Shown here: positions 1 through 9,014 of the stretch, one piece after another | Numbering within the stretch: position 1 is the stretch's first letter | Layout: each line of letters opens with the position of its first letter | From: Massilia frigida | GTDB lineage: Bacteria > Pseudomonadota > Gammaproteobacteria > Burkholderiales > Burkholderiaceae_D | Assembly (NCBI RefSeq): GCF_011682175.1 | Contig: NZ_WHJG01000001.1 | Location: 248,001-312,000, forward strand | Length of the DNA: 64,000 bases | Direction of reading: 5' to 3' | Position numbers and translations under genes: made by a program | The notes under the pieces: model-generated | The model's input: only the letters and a program-made list of their open reading frames with translations | Database searches by the model: none | Told to the model about the DNA's origin: nothing

Positions 1-392
1 TAGCCGTCCGGACTGACGATCACGCCGGAGCCGAGGCTGGAGCGCTGTTCCCCGGGCGGCAGGCGGTCGCCGAAAAAGCGCCGCAACAGCGGGTCGCGCA
101 GCAGCGGATGGGCCTGCCCGCGTTGGGTGCTGGCGAGGATGTTGACGACGGCGGGCATGGCGCGCGCGGCCGCCTCGCGGTAGCTGCCCGGGGCCGGCTG
201 CGCGCCGGGCGCCTGCAGCACCGGCACGCCGCTGGCGACCTGGCCTGGCGCGACCCGGTCAGGCGCGACCCGGTCAGGCGCGCCCCGGCGCGGGGGCAGG
301 CCGGGCCAGTCGGGACGCAGGGCCACGCCCACGAAATACAGCGCCAGGGCAACCGTGACCACCTGGGCGAACAACAGCCATAAGCGCCGCAT
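1..392 (-). CDS. S1C serine protease (DegQ/AlgW-like), N-terminal part
   Basis: Reading the minus strand from the ATG at 390-392 gives about 130 residues with no stop up to the window edge, so the gene continues to the left. The start reads MRRLWLLFAQVV and has one hydrophobic segment at residues 4-25, which suggests an inner-membrane anchor. The text AVVNIL, then a double Phe, then SLGSGVIVSPDG near residues 78-130 is the typical beginning of the trypsin-like domain of DegS/DegQ/AlgW periplasmic proteases. The catalytic His, Asp and Ser lie outside the window. A duplicated 15-bp unit (247-276) encodes DRVAP twice in the linker between membrane anchor and protease domain. The 3' neighbour mscL is on the same strand but reads first, 13 bp upstream. 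Confidence 0.85.
   Translation of the reverse strand, partial: MRRLWLLFAQVVTVALALYFVGVALRPDWPGLPPRRGAPDRVAPDRVAPGQVASGVPVLQAPGAQPAPGSYREAAARAMPAVVNILASTQRGQAHPLLRDPLLRRFFGDRLPPGEQRSSLGSGVIVSPDG
247..276. repeat. 15-bp unit repeated twice in protease linker
   Basis: Two identical 15-bp copies lie head to tail at 247-261 and 262-276, and the first bases of a third follow. The repeat keeps the reading frame of the protease gene and codes for DRVAP DRVAP in a Pro/Ala-rich linker, so length changes here would be tolerated. Confidence 0.8.
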
Positions 393-405
393 CGCGCCCT
401 CCGCT

Positions 406-825
406 CTATTTTTTGAGGGAATCCCGGATCTCGCGCAGCAGCAGCACGTCTTCGGGGGTCGCGGCAGCCGCCACGGCGGGCGCTTCCTCGGCGCGGCGCA
501 GCTGGTTCATCAGGCGGATCATCTGGAAGATGATGAAGGCCAGGATGATGAAATTAAGCAAGATGGTCAGGAAGTTGCCGTAGGCGAGTACCGCGCCCGC
601 CTTCTTGGCTTCGGCCAGGGTCAGGTTCATGGCCTGGTTGTTCAGCGGCAGGTAGTAATTGGCAAAATCGAGTCCGCCGAACAGGCGGCCGATGGGGGGC
701 ATGATGATGTCTTGCACCAAGGAATCTACAATCTTGCCGAAAGCACCACCAATGATCACGCCGACCGCCAGGTCGACCACATTGCCCTTCATTGCGAACT
801 GCCGGAACTCGCCCATCATCGTCAT
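406..825 (-). CDS. mscL: Large-conductance mechanosensitive channel MscL
   Basis: This 139-residue protein matches MscL in length and layout. The N-terminal amphipathic helix is [19 protein letters not shown], followed by TM1 with [15 protein letters not shown] (about residues 22-45) and TM2 with [16 protein letters not shown] (about 84-105). A charged C-terminal helix ends in [12 protein letters not shown]. MscL forms a homopentamer in the inner membrane and opens under high membrane tension to release solutes during hypo-osmotic shock. The start at 825 has a GGGGG stretch about 7 bases upstream. It is transcribed away from petA, so 826-1119 holds two divergent control regions. Confidence 0.97.
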   Translation of the reverse strand: MTMMGEFRQFAMKGNVVDLAVGVIIGGAFGKIVDSLVQDIIMPPIGRLFGGLDFANYYLPLNNQAMNLTLAEAKKAGAVLAYGNFLTILLNFIILAFIIFQMIRLMNQLRRAEEAPAVAAAATPEDVLLLREIRDSLKK

Positions 826-1026
826 TTTTGCCCCCAGGATTGTGAAATAGCCATTCCGATCATACCCCCACTGGGGTTAGAAACCAAACCGCGGCATCGG
901 TTCCCGCCGCAGCGGCAGCTTGCCGCGCGGGCGCCCGCAGGCACGGCAATTGCGCGCATTGGGCGCCCGAATCGTTTCAAAATGGCGATGATTCGCTCTT
1001 GACAGGCGCGCGTGCAACATTTTTTC

Positions 1027-1055
1027 TTTAACTCGCCCCCCTATTCCCTTATAAT
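1027..1055 (+). promoter_or_regulatory. Predicted sigma-70 promoter for petABC
   Basis: A perfect TATAAT at 1050-1055 is preceded by TTTAAC at 1027-1032 with a 17-bp spacer. It lies 65 bp before petA in the divergent mscL-petA gap, and nothing closer to petA looks better. Expression is inferred only from motif match and position. Confidence 0.6.
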
Positions 1056-1119
1056 TTAAGGTTGCTAGAAGCTCTAAGTAGCTTTTTAAGATTTCGCATT
1101 TTGACTGATTGGGGTTGGT

Positions 1120-1728
1120 ATGAGTAACGAAAAGCAGGTCGATCCGGGCCGACGCGTCATGCTCGCCGCTACGTGCGCGGCGGGTGGTGTTGTCGGTTTG
1201 GCCACGGCGGGAGCCTTGGTAAGCACATTCCAGCCGTCGGAGAAGGCAAAAGCCGCTGGCGCGCCGGTGGAAGTAGACATTACCGGCATGGCTGCCGGCG
1301 AAATGAAGACCGTTGAGTGGCGCGGCAAACCCGTATGGATTCTCAAGCGTTCGCCCGACATGGTCGCTTCGCTGAAGAAGACCGACGGCGTGGTCGCCGA
1401 TCCGAAATCGGAACGGACCCCGGACGCGCTCACGCCCGAATACGCGCGCAACGAACACCGTTCGATCAAGCCGGAATACCTGATTGCGGTCGGTATCTGC
1501 TCGCACCTGGGCTGCTCGCCAACCTCGAAGTTCGCTGAAGGCGCCCAGCCTAACCTGCCGGACGACTGGGCCGGCGGCTTCCTGTGCCCTTGCCACGGTT
1601 CGACCTTCGACCTGGCCGGCCGCGTGTTCAAGAACAAGCCGGCACCGGACAACCTCGAAGTGCCGCGCCATATGTACTTGAGCGAGAATAAGCTGATCAT
1701 CGGCAAAGACGAGAAAGGCGAGGCATAA
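1120..1728 (+). CDS. petA: Ubiquinol-cytochrome c reductase, Rieske iron-sulfur subunit
   Basis: This 202-residue protein is the Rieske subunit of the cytochrome bc1 complex. It carries the 2Fe-2S cluster that takes an electron from quinol and passes it to cytochrome c1. The cluster ligands are visible as CSHLGC (about residues 127-132) and CPCHGS (about 156-161). The N-terminus has a twin arginine (GRRVML, residues 10-15) before one hydrophobic segment (about 14-35), fitting Tat-dependent insertion with an uncleaved anchor. petB follows after one base, so the two are certainly co-transcribed. Length is normal for proteobacterial PetA. Confidence 0.98.
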   Translation: MSNEKQVDPGRRVMLAATCAAGGVVGLATAGALVSTFQPSEKAKAAGAPVEVDITGMAAGEMKTVEWRGKPVWILKRSPDMVASLKKTDGVVADPKSERTPDALTPEYARNEHRSIKPEYLIAVGICSHLGCSPTSKFAEGAQPNLPDDWAGGFLCPCHGSTFDLAGRVFKNKPAPDNLEVPRHMYLSENKLIIGKDEKGEA

Positions 1729-1729
1729 C

Positions 1730-3142
1730 ATGGCCGCTTTTAAAGAAACAAAGTTCCCCGCGAATGCGCCGGTGGCCGACAAGGCGCTGGGCTGGGTGGA
1801 TGACCGTTTTCCGCTGACCAAGCTGTGGAACGACCAGTGGGGCCAGTACTACGCTCCGAAAAACTTCAATTTCTGGTACATCTTCGGCTCGCTCGCGATG
1901 CTGGTGCTGGTGCTGCAGATCGTCACCGGCATTTTCCTGACCATGCACTACAAGCCGGACGCCCTGCTGGCCTTCGGTTCGGTCGAATACATCATGCGCG
2001 AAGTACCGTGGGGCTGGCTGGTGCGCTATATGCACTCGACCGGCGCCTCGGCCTTCTTCATCATCGTCTACCTGCACATGACGCGCGGGCTGCTGTACGG
2101 TTCCTACCGCAAGCCACGTGAACTGATCTGGCTGTTCGGCTTTGCGATCTTCCTGTGCCTGATGGCGGAAGCCTTCTTCGGCTACCTGCTGCCATGGGGC
2201 CAGATGTCGTACTGGGGCGCCCAGGTGATCGTCAACCTGTTCGGTGCGATTCCTTTCATCGGCCCTGACCTGTCGCTGTGGATCCGCGGCGACTACGTTG
2301 TGTCCGACGCGACCCTGAACCGCTTCTTCGCCTTCCACGTGATCGCGATTCCGCTGGTTCTGCTGGGCCTGGTTGCTGCCCACCTGATCGCGCTGCACGA
2401 AGTCGGCTCGAACAATCCTGACGGTATCGAAGTCAAGGAAACCCTGGGTCCGGACGGCCATCCGCTCGATTCGATCCCATCGCATCCTTACTACTCGGCG
2501 CACGATCTGTTCGGCGTGTCGGTGTTCCTGCTGATCTTCAGCGCGGTGGTGTTCTTTGCCCCGGAAATGGGCGGTTACTTCCTGGAGTACAACAACTTCA
2601 TCCCGGCCGATTCGCTCAAGACCCCTGCGCACATCGCGCCGACCTGGTACTTCACGCCGTTCTACTCGGTGCTGCGCGCCACCACGGCCGACTTCATGTA
2701 CGTGCTGATGGGTGCGATCGCCCTGTACGTGGCCTTCATCTGGGTCAAGACGCGCCTGCCATTCCTGGTCAAGGCCGCGATTGCCGGCGGCGCGCTGCTG
2801 GTCATCATCGGCATGCTGCCGCAGGTGCTGGACGCGAAGTTCTGGGGTGTGGTGCTGTTCGGTTCGTCGGTGATGATCATCGCCGCCCTGCCGTGGCTGG
2901 ACCAGTCACCGGTCAAGTCGATCCGCTACCGTCCTGACTGGCACAAGTATGTGTACATCGTGTTCGGCGTGTCGTTCGTGACCCTGGGCTACCTCGGCAC
3001 CCAGCTGCCGACCGCCCTGTTCACGGCACTGTCGCAAGTGTGCACGCTGTTGTACTTCGGTTTCTTCATGTTGATGCCTTGGTGGAGCTCGATGGGCACC
3101 TTCAAGCCCGTGCCGAAACGTGTGACGTTCCAGCCGCACTAA
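1730..3142 (+). CDS. petB: Cytochrome b of the bc1 complex
   Basis: This 470-residue polytopic membrane protein is cytochrome b, which holds the quinol oxidation and reduction sites and two b haems. Family hallmarks include GWLVRYMHSTGASAFFI, GYLLPWGQMSYWGA, and the PEW-type loop region (here APTWYFTPFYSVLR) near the quinol-oxidation site. About eight hydrophobic segments are followed by further segments in the C-terminal extension, a layout common in betaproteobacteria. It sits one base after petA and 29 bp before petC in an operon. Confidence 0.97.
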   Translation: MAAFKETKFPANAPVADKALGWVDDRFPLTKLWNDQWGQYYAPKNFNFWYIFGSLAMLVLVLQIVTGIFLTMHYKPDALLAFGSVEYIMREVPWGWLVRYMHSTGASAFFIIVYLHMTRGLLYGSYRKPRELIWLFGFAIFLCLMAEAFFGYLLPWGQMSYWGAQVIVNLFGAIPFIGPDLSLWIRGDYVVSDATLNRFFAFHVIAIPLVLLGLVAAHLIALHEVGSNNPDGIEVKETLGPDGHPLDSIPSHPYYSAHDLFGVSVFLLIFSAVVFFAPEMGGYFLEYNNFIPADSLKTPAHIAPTWYFTPFYSVLRATTADFMYVLMGAIALYVAFIWVKTRLPFLVKAAIAGGALLVIIGMLPQVLDAKFWGVVLFGSSVMIIAALPWLDQSPVKSIRYRPDWHKYVYIVFGVSFVTLGYLGTQLPTALFTALSQVCTLLYFGFFMLMPWWSSMGTFKPVPKRVTFQPH

Positions 3143-3171
3143 TCGACGACATCACAGCAAAAGGACATTAC

Positions 3172-3933
3172 ATGAATTTTCCGAAAAAACTGATCGCGAT
3201 CCTGGCATTGCTGCCGGGCCTGGCGTTAGCCAGCGAAGGCACCTTCAAGCTGGACAAGGCGCCCGAGCGCCCAAGCCTGACCTCGCTGCAAAACGGCGCC
3301 AAGCTGTTCGTCAACTATTGCCTGAACTGCCACTCGGCTTCCTCGATGCGCTACAACCGCCTGAAAGACCTGGGGCTGTCCGAAGAGCAAATCAAGGAAA
3401 ACCTGTTGTTTACAGGCGAGAAAGTCGGCGCCCTGATGACGACCGCGCTGCGCCCGGCCGACGCCAAGGAATGGTTCGGCGTGGTACCGCCGGACCTGTC
3501 GGTGATTGCCCGCGCCAAGGCTTCCTCGGCCGGCAGCGGTCCCGACTATCTGTACACCTACCTGCGTACCTTCTACAAGGACGATACCCGTCCGACCGGA
3601 TGGAACAATATGGTCGTGCCGAACGTGGCCATGCCGCACGTCATGTGGCAGCAGCAGGGTGTGCGCACCGTCAAGATGGTCGAAGAAAAAGATCCGCATG
3701 ATGCAAGCAAAACCGTGCACACGTTCAAGGGTTTCGAGCAAGTCGCACCTGGCACCATGACATCGCTTCAGTTCGACGAAGCGACCGCCGACCTGGTCGC
3801 CTACCTCGAGTGGATGGCCGAGCCTGCCGCGGCCACCCGCAAGTCGCTGGGCGTCTGGGTCCTGTTCCTGATGTCGATCTTTGCCCTGTTCGCGTGGCGT
3901 CTGAGCGCGTCGTTCTGGAAAGAAGTCAAGTAA
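3172..3933 (+). CDS. petC: Cytochrome c1 of the bc1 complex
   Basis: The ATG at 3172 follows an AAAGGA ribosome site and gives a 253-residue protein, beginning with a clear signal peptide (residues 1-20, cleavage after LALA). An in-frame reading upstream runs back into petB and is not used. The haem c site CLNCH is at residues 50-54. The C-terminus has one membrane anchor (SLGVWVLFLMSIFALFAWRLS) just before a short basic tail, as in cytochrome c1. It is the third subunit of the bc1 complex and passes electrons to soluble cytochrome c. Confidence 0.97.
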   Translation: MNFPKKLIAILALLPGLALASEGTFKLDKAPERPSLTSLQNGAKLFVNYCLNCHSASSMRYNRLKDLGLSEEQIKENLLFTGEKVGALMTTALRPADAKEWFGVVPPDLSVIARAKASSAGSGPDYLYTYLRTFYKDDTRPTGWNNMVVPNVAMPHVMWQQQGVRTVKMVEEKDPHDASKTVHTFKGFEQVAPGTMTSLQFDEATADLVAYLEWMAEPAAATRKSLGVWVLFLMSIFALFAWRLSASFWKEVK

Positions 3934-3955
3934 GCCAGCAAGCAAGTCATTCATT

Positions 3956-3974
3956 GCCCGCGACGTCAGCGGGC
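3956..3974 (+). terminator. Short GC hairpin after petC
   Basis: GCCCGC and GCGGGC form a 6-bp stem around a 7-base loop, 22 bp after the petC stop. No clear T run follows, so this may be only a weak terminator or an RNA-processing site between petABC and sspA. Confidence 0.35.
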
Positions 3975-4031
3975 ACATTTCGGGGTGATCCGCTCGTCGT
4001 TTCACCCCTTTGTTTCTAAGGAACTATAAAA

Positions 4032-4643
4032 ATGATGGTTCTCTACTCCGGCACCACGTGCCCATTTTCCCAACGCTGCCGCCTGGTCCTGTTTGAAAAA
4101 GGCATGGACTTCGAAGTGCGCGATGTGGACCTGTTCAACAAGCCCGAAGACATCTCGACGATGAATCCGTACGGCCAGGTACCGATCCTGGTCGAGCGCG
4201 AACTGATCCTGTACGAATCGAACATCATCAACGAATACATCGACGAGCGCTTCCCGCATCCGCAGCTGATGCCGGCCGATCCGCTGATGCGCGCGCGCGC
4301 GCGCCTGATGCTGTTCAACTTCGAGAAAGAACTGTTCGTCCATGTGCACGTGCTCGAAAGCGAGCGCGCCAAGGCCAACGACAAGAGCCACGACAAGGCG
4401 CGCGCGGAAATCCGCGACCGCCTGACCACGCTCGCGCCGCTGTTCCTGAAGAATAAGTACATGCTCGGCGACGAATTCTCGATGCTCGACGTGGCCGTCG
4501 CCCCGCTGCTGTGGCGCCTGGATCACTACGGGATCGAACTGTCGAAGACGGCTGCACCGCTGATGAAGTACGCCGAGCGCATCTTCTCGCGTCCGGCCTA
4601 CATCGAAGCGCTGACCCCGTCCGAGAAAGTCATGCGCCGCTGA
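4032..4643 (+). CDS. sspA: Stringent starvation protein A (GST-fold RNA polymerase-associated protein)
   Basis: This 203-residue protein has a glutathione S-transferase fold. An N-terminal thioredoxin-like domain (YSGTTCPFSQRCRLVLFEKG, then NPYGQVPILVE and LYESNIINEYIDE) is followed by an all-helical domain. In the SspA family the fold does not act as a transferase; the protein binds RNA polymerase and supports survival in starvation and acid stress. The AAGGA at 4018-4022 fits the start at 4032 (the second ATG at 4035 is equally possible). Following petABC and preceding sspB is the standard order in Burkholderiales. Confidence 0.95.
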   Translation: MMVLYSGTTCPFSQRCRLVLFEKGMDFEVRDVDLFNKPEDISTMNPYGQVPILVERELILYESNIINEYIDERFPHPQLMPADPLMRARARLMLFNFEKELFVHVHVLESERAKANDKSHDKARAEIRDRLTTLAPLFLKNKYMLGDEFSMLDVAVAPLLWRLDHYGIELSKTAAPLMKYAERIFSRPAYIEALTPSEKVMRR

Positions 4644-4748
4644 TCGGCGGCTGCCCTTTCGCCACTTTCGTTACACGCCAGTCACAACGCCTTCGGGCGA
4701 ATCGCAGTAGACTGGCGTGTACACGTCGTACCACACCACTACCAGAAC

Positions 4749-5273
4749 ATGCCCGACATCTCAACCAAGCCCTATATGCTGCGCGCCATTTACGAGTGGT
4801 GTACCGACAGCGGGTTTACGCCCTACCTCGCCGTGAAGGTCGACGCCGCTACCACGGTGCCGATGGAATACGTCAAAAAAGGCGAAATCGTACTCAATAT
4901 CAGCTTCGGCGCCACCTCGGGCCTGAAGATGGACAATGACGCGGTCCAGTTCCATGCCCGCTTCGGCGGCGTCTCGCGCGAGATTTATGTCCCGGTGCAA
5001 AATGTGCTGGCGATTTACGCGAACGAGAACGGCCAGGGCATGGCGTTCGAGGTGAGCAGCACGGCATCCGAGAACGCGGCGGGCCAGCCGACCGACAGTC
5101 CGCTGTCGAGCGTACCGTCGCTGGCCAAGGCACCGGCTACGGCGCTGTCGAGCGTGGCGGACACAGGGTCGGAGACTGTGCCGACGGGCGTGCCGGCCAC
5201 CGCGCCGTCGCCGGACGACAACAACGATCCGCCTAAAAAAGGCGGCCGTCCGACGCTCACGCGCATCAAATAG
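4749..5273 (+). CDS. sspB: ClpXP protease specificity-enhancing factor SspB
   Basis: This 174-residue protein has the compact SspB substrate-binding domain in its first 110 residues (PYMLRAIYEWCTDSG, then VLNISFGATSGLKM and FGGVSREIYVPVQNVLAIY). SspB binds ssrA-tagged peptides from stalled ribosomes and hands them to ClpXP. A long flexible Ser/Thr/Ala linker leads to the C-terminal tail GGRPTLTRIK, which resembles the ClpX-tethering tail of the family. It lies 105 bp after sspA; no strong ribosome site is visible. Confidence 0.95.
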   Translation: MPDISTKPYMLRAIYEWCTDSGFTPYLAVKVDAATTVPMEYVKKGEIVLNISFGATSGLKMDNDAVQFHARFGGVSREIYVPVQNVLAIYANENGQGMAFEVSSTASENAAGQPTDSPLSSVPSLAKAPATALSSVADTGSETVPTGVPATAPSPDDNNDPPKKGGRPTLTRIK

Positions 5274-5275
5274 CG

Positions 5276-5281
5276 TATAAT
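5276..5281 (+). promoter_or_regulatory. -10 box of the tRNA-Thr promoter
   Basis: A perfect TATAAT lies two bases after the sspB stop codon and 19 bp before the tRNA. The -35 region would fall inside sspB and matches poorly, so the -10 is the only well-supported element. Confidence 0.5.
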
Positions 5282-5299
5282 CCGGGCTGTAAAAGTTTC

Positions 5300-5375
<76 letters not shown>

Positions 5376-5393
5376 GAATTTAGCAGCGGTATC

Positions 5394-5430
5394 AAGGGGT
5401 TACATGCTCGGGCGTGTGATCCCTTTTTAT
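5394..5430 (+). terminator. Rho-independent terminator of tRNA-Thr
   Basis: A 14-bp stem (5394-5407 with 5412-5425, including a few G-T pairs) closes a TCGG tetraloop and runs into a TTTTTATTTT tract. It begins 18 bp after the tRNA CCA end and is the strongest intrinsic terminator seen in the window. Confidence 0.85.
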
Positions 5431-5593
5431 TTTCCCGGCCGGGTTTCGATCAAGCAGCTGGGCAAAGCAAATCCTCCTGCAACGCCCGCGCCTCGCCGGG
5501 CCGCCCGTTCGGTCAGCGGAAACCAGAAGAAAACGTTCGCCTTCCTGTGCTACCTGCCAGGGCACACCACCGCCAGTTGCGATAGGATGCCTG

Positions 5594-5875
5594 ATGCGAG
5601 TAATCTCCAACAAGGCCCTGAAGAGCTTCTCAGCGATCCAGCAGGACGCGGACGGCGCGCTGCAGGCCTGGCGAAAAAGCATCGAGTCGAAAGCATTCCT
5701 GAATTTCGCGGACCTCAGGCTGACGTTCAATGCGACCGACAAGGTCGGTGACTATTATATTTTTGACGTGGGTGCTAACAAATATCGGCTCGTCACGTCA
5801 ATTCATTTCAACAGTCAGCAACTATTTATACGGGATGTGTTCACTCACAAGGAATACGACAAATGGAAACCCTGA
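5594..5875 (+). CDS. higB: HigB-type mRNA interferase toxin
   Basis: This 93-residue protein matches the HigB (RelE-like) toxin family: MRVISNKALKSFS at the start, a helix with ALQAWRKSIESKAF, then strands ending in YRLVTSIHFNSQQLFIRDVFTHKEYDKW. HigB toxins cleave mRNA on the ribosome. The AGGA at 5585-5588 supports this start. Its last 13 bases overlap the next gene, which encodes the matching antitoxin, so the two are translationally linked in the toxin-first order typical for hig modules. Confidence 0.92.
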   Translation: MRVISNKALKSFSAIQQDADGALQAWRKSIESKAFLNFADLRLTFNATDKVGDYYIFDVGANKYRLVTSIHFNSQQLFIRDVFTHKEYDKWKP

Positions 5876-6285
5876 TGGATCAGGAAGTCGTCGACAAGAT
5901 CACCTCCCACTTCCACGCGCTCAGCTCCCTTATTCCTCTTCATCCGATACGTTCGGAAGATGATTACGACAAAGCGGTCACCGCGTTGAACCTGTTGCTT
6001 GACGCCGGTGCCGCCGATGAAACGCATGCCCTTGCCGATCTCGCCGCCATGCTGGGGACCCTGATCGCTGCTTACGACGAGAAGCACTATCCGGCGTCGC
6101 CAGTTTCACCCCTTGCGATGCTGCGTTTTCTGATGGACCAACATCAACTCTCTCAATCGGAACTTCCCGAAATCGGCGCCGAGGGCATTGTGTCGGACAT
6201 CCTCGACGGAAAGCGAGAACTCGATGCGGTACAAATCAAGGCACTGGCGGCGCGTTTTCACCTGCCTGCCGCCTTGTTCATCTGA
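5863..6285 (+). CDS. higA: HigA-type antitoxin with C-terminal helix-turn-helix
   Basis: This 140-residue protein starts inside the end of higB. Its second half, MLRFLMDQHQLSQSELPEIGAEG and ALAARFHLPAALFI, is a Cro/Xre-like helix-turn-helix as in HigA antitoxins that bind the toxin and repress their own promoter. The N-terminal 75 residues form the toxin-facing part. The longer length (140 rather than about 100) is normal for this HigA subgroup. The promoter should lie between the tRNA terminator (5430) and 5594. Confidence 0.9.
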   Translation: METLMDQEVVDKITSHFHALSSLIPLHPIRSEDDYDKAVTALNLLLDAGAADETHALADLAAMLGTLIAAYDEKHYPASPVSPLAMLRFLMDQHQLSQSELPEIGAEGIVSDILDGKRELDAVQIKALAARFHLPAALFI

Positions 6286-6380
6286 CTGCGCAATGCTGGC
6301 CGAATCCGGTCCGCATCGGCGCTCTGGCCTCGATCCATTGAGCCGCACAGCGGCGCCCAAGTCCGCGCCTGTACGACGAC

Positions 6381-6884
6381 ATGCTCAAGGACATCGCCTC
6401 GAACTTCAACGCCTTCGTCTCCCAGCGCGAGGATGGCGCCCTGATGGGGCCATGGAACCCGTGGCTGCACGAGCCCGCCATCGGCAAGGCGATCCGGAAC
6501 CTGACCCTGGCGATGACCGCCAACGCCGTGCTGCCAGATAAGGTGCGCCCGATCGCCATCCTGGTGGTCGGCGCGCGCTTCGATGCCGCCTACGAGCTGT
6601 ACGCCCATATCGCCGTGGCCGAGGCCGAAGGCATGCCGCTGGAACGCCTGGCAACCCTGGTGGCCGACCTCAAACCGTCCGACCTGAACAAGGAAGAAAG
6701 CGTCGCCTACGACCTCGCCTACGCCCAGTGCCGCGGCGGCCTGCTGCCCGAGCCGATCTACCGCCTGGCGCTGGCCACCTTCGGCCAGAAAGGCACGAAT
6801 GAACTGATTTACCTGGTCGGACTCTATTCCATGGTATCGACCACGCTCAATGGTTTCGACGTTCCGGTACCTGAACATGCGTGA
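6381..6884 (+). CDS. AhpD/carboxymuconolactone decarboxylase-like protein, 5' end doubtful
   Basis: The 167 residues from the ATG at 6381 resemble the carboxymuconolactone decarboxylase/AhpD-like fold, with NLTLAMTANAVLPDKVRPIAILVVGARFDAAYELYAHIAVAEAEGM and a second helical half. The usual CxxC redox pair is absent, so peroxidase activity is unlikely and the reaction is unknown. No ribosome site precedes this start, and the family normally has about 20-30 more N-terminal residues. Upstream, plausible coding text appears in other frames (6312-6335 reads RIGALASI; 6337-6369 reads IEPHSGAQVRA; then YDDMLKDI continues in the main frame), suggesting two small frameshifts at about 6336 and 6370. 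The gene may be damaged at its start. It overlaps the patatin gene by 8 bases. Confidence 0.6.
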   Translation: MLKDIASNFNAFVSQREDGALMGPWNPWLHEPAIGKAIRNLTLAMTANAVLPDKVRPIAILVVGARFDAAYELYAHIAVAEAEGMPLERLATLVADLKPSDLNKEESVAYDLAYAQCRGGLLPEPIYRLALATFGQKGTNELIYLVGLYSMVSTTLNGFDVPVPEHA

Positions 6885-8121
6885 CGGATCAGCCCAAGGA
6901 GTACCTCATACCCGCGCCACCGCCCCGCCCGAAGCGGCGCGCCCGGGCGCCACGCCCTTCGCCAGCATCGCCCTGCTGCTGCAAGGCGGCGGCGCGCTCG
7001 GCGCCTACCAGGCCGGCGTCGACGAACGCCTGCTGGAAGCGGGCATCAAGCCGACCTGGGTGGCCGGCATCTCGATCGGCGCCATCAACAGCGCCATCAT
7101 CGCCGGCAACCCGCGCGCGGAGCGGGTCGCCAAGCTGCGCAGCTTCTGGGAAAAAGTCAGCAACGCCGGCGACGGCGGCGCCAGCGATGACTGGACCGGC
7201 CTGCTCACCGGCGACGCCGTGCGCGGCTGGGCCAACCAGATGGCGGCCGGACGCGTACTCTCGCATGGCGTACCGGGCTTCTTCCAGCCGCGCATGCCGC
7301 CGCCCTATCTGCCGCTGGCCAACCGCGGCGCCACCAGCTATTACGACACCGCCATGCTTGAAGGCACGCTTAACAAACTGGTCGACTTCGACCGCATCAA
7401 CAGCCGCGAGATGCGCCTGAGCGTGGGCGCCGTGAACGTGCGCACCGGTAACTTCGCCTACGTCGACAACGCGGTCGACACCATCGCCGCCAAACACATC
7501 ATGGCCAGCGGCGCGCTGCCGCCCGGCTTCGACGCGGTCCAGATCGATGGCGAGCATTACTGGGATGGCGGGCTGGTCTCGAAGACCCCGCTCGACTGGG
7601 TGCTGTCGGCGCGTTCGGGGCTCGACACCCTGGTGCTGCAGGTCGACCTGTGGAGCGCCAGCGGCGAGATCCCGCGCGACCTGAGCGAGGTGGCCGTGCG
7701 CATGAAGGAAGTGCAGTTTTCCAGCCGCACGCGCGCCGCCACCGACAAGTTCCGCAAAATGGCCGAGCTGCGCACCGCCTTCAAGGAACTGCTGGCCCAG
7801 ATGCCGGCCGCGCTGGCCGACACGCCGCAGGCGCGCCTGCTGGCCGAAGCCTCCGACGATGCGGTGTACAACATCGTCCAGCTGGTGTACCGCTCGCCCA
7901 ATGACGAAGGCCAGTCGAAAGACTTCGAGTTTTCGCGCCGCACCATGAACGAACACTGGCGTTCAGGCTACGATGATGCAGCGCTGACCCTGTCGCATCC
8001 GCAGATCATGGCCTTGCTGGCGGCCGGGCAAAGCCCCGCCATTTACGATTTCCTTACTTCCCGGCACGCAAGTGCCGCCACCAACACGTTGAAAGAGGTG
8101 TCCCATGAACTTGCAGGATAA
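6877..8121 (+). CDS. Patatin-like phospholipase family protein (DUF3734-type)
   Basis: This is a patatin-family hydrolase of about 414 residues. The oxyanion loop reads [16 protein letters not shown], the nucleophile elbow GISIG carries the Ser, and the catalytic Asp lies in [12 protein letters not shown], so the Ser-Asp dyad is complete. The C-terminal part resembles the DUF3734 region found in proteobacterial proteins next to 3-hydroxybutyrate dehydrogenase. The gene end overlaps bdhA by 17 bases, implying coupled translation and a shared role, perhaps in lipid or polyhydroxybutyrate turnover (inference). The start is uncertain: ATGs at 6850 and 6877 both lack a good ribosome site, and an AAGGAG at 6896 has no in-frame start behind it. 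Confidence 0.85.
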   Translation: MRDGSAQGVPHTRATAPPEAARPGATPFASIALLLQGGGALGAYQAGVDERLLEAGIKPTWVAGISIGAINSAIIAGNPRAERVAKLRSFWEKVSNAGDGGASDDWTGLLTGDAVRGWANQMAAGRVLSHGVPGFFQPRMPPPYLPLANRGATSYYDTAMLEGTLNKLVDFDRINSREMRLSVGAVNVRTGNFAYVDNAVDTIAAKHIMASGALPPGFDAVQIDGEHYWDGGLVSKTPLDWVLSARSGLDTLVLQVDLWSASGEIPRDLSEVAVRMKEVQFSSRTRAATDKFRKMAELRTAFKELLAQMPAALADTPQARLLAEASDDAVYNIVQLVYRSPNDEGQSKDFEFSRRTMNEHWRSGYDDAALTLSHPQIMALLAAGQSPAIYDFLTSRHASAATNTLKEVSHELAG

Positions 8122-8887
8122 AGTTACTGTCATTACCGGCGCCGCCAGCGGCATCGGCAAACACATCGCCCAAGTCTACTTCGACAGCGGCGCCAAGGTC
8201 GTCATCGCCGACCTCAACCTCGAAGCGGCCCAAGCCACCGCGATAGAACTCGACCCATCCGGCGAGCGCAGCATGGCGGTGGCCATGAACGTCACCAGCG
8301 AGGAGGAAGTCGACAGCGGCATCGCGGCCGTCGCGGCGCGCTTCGGCGGCATCGACGTGCTGGTCTCGAATGCCGGCATCCAGATCGTGGCGCCGCTCCA
8401 GGACTTCGCCTTCGCCGACTGGAAGAAGATGCTCGCCATCCACCTGGACGGCGCTTTCCTGAGCACGCGCGCCTGCCTGAAAGTGATGTACGCGCAAGGC
8501 CGCGGCGGCAGCGTGATCTACATGGGCTCGGTGCACTCGAAAGAGGCGTCGCCGCTCAAGTCGGCCTATGTCACGGCCAAGCACGGCCTGATCGGCCTGT
8601 GCAAGGTGGTCGCCAAGGAAGGCGCGGCGCACGGCGTGCGCGCCAACGTCATCTGCCCCGGCTTCGTGCGCACGCCGCTGGTGGAAAAACAGATCCCCGA
8701 ACAGGCCAAGGCGCTCGGCATGTCGGAAGCCGACGTGGTCAAGAACGTGATGCTCAAGGAAACCGTCGATGGCGAATTCACCACCGTGGACGACGTGGCG
8801 CAGACCGCCCTGTTCCTGGCGGCGTTCCCGAGCAATGCGCTGACCGGGCAATCGATCGTGGTCAGCCATGGCTGGTTCATGCAGTAA
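8105..8887 (+). CDS. bdhA: 3-hydroxybutyrate dehydrogenase
   Basis: This 260-residue short-chain dehydrogenase oxidises 3-hydroxybutyrate to acetoacetate with NAD, the step that returns polyhydroxybutyrate monomers to metabolism. The cofactor motif TGAASGIG is at residues 11-18, and the catalytic Ser142, Tyr155 and Lys159 are present (MGSVHS, YVTAK). HGWFMQ at the C-terminus is typical of bacterial BDH. An AAAGAGGTG ribosome site lies inside the end of the patatin gene, with which it forms an operon. Confidence 0.95.
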   Translation: MNLQDKVTVITGAASGIGKHIAQVYFDSGAKVVIADLNLEAAQATAIELDPSGERSMAVAMNVTSEEEVDSGIAAVAARFGGIDVLVSNAGIQIVAPLQDFAFADWKKMLAIHLDGAFLSTRACLKVMYAQGRGGSVIYMGSVHSKEASPLKSAYVTAKHGLIGLCKVVAKEGAAHGVRANVICPGFVRTPLVEKQIPEQAKALGMSEADVVKNVMLKETVDGEFTTVDDVAQTALFLAAFPSNALTGQSIVVSHGWFMQ

Positions 8888-9014
8888 ACCGGCAACTGGC
8901 CGGCGCCGTACGCCCCGCGCCGTTCCATATTAAGATGGTGGCGCCCGCCCTCGCGGCGAGCGCTGCCGCACGTTCAACCGGACCGGCAGGTGCCATCAAT
9001 CTGCCCGGACCCCT

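Noticed and set aside
999-1004. TTGACA as -35 box for petA
   Set aside because: The TATAAT at 1050 is 45 bp away and no -10 box lies at the right distance; the TTTAAC at 1027 pairs better.
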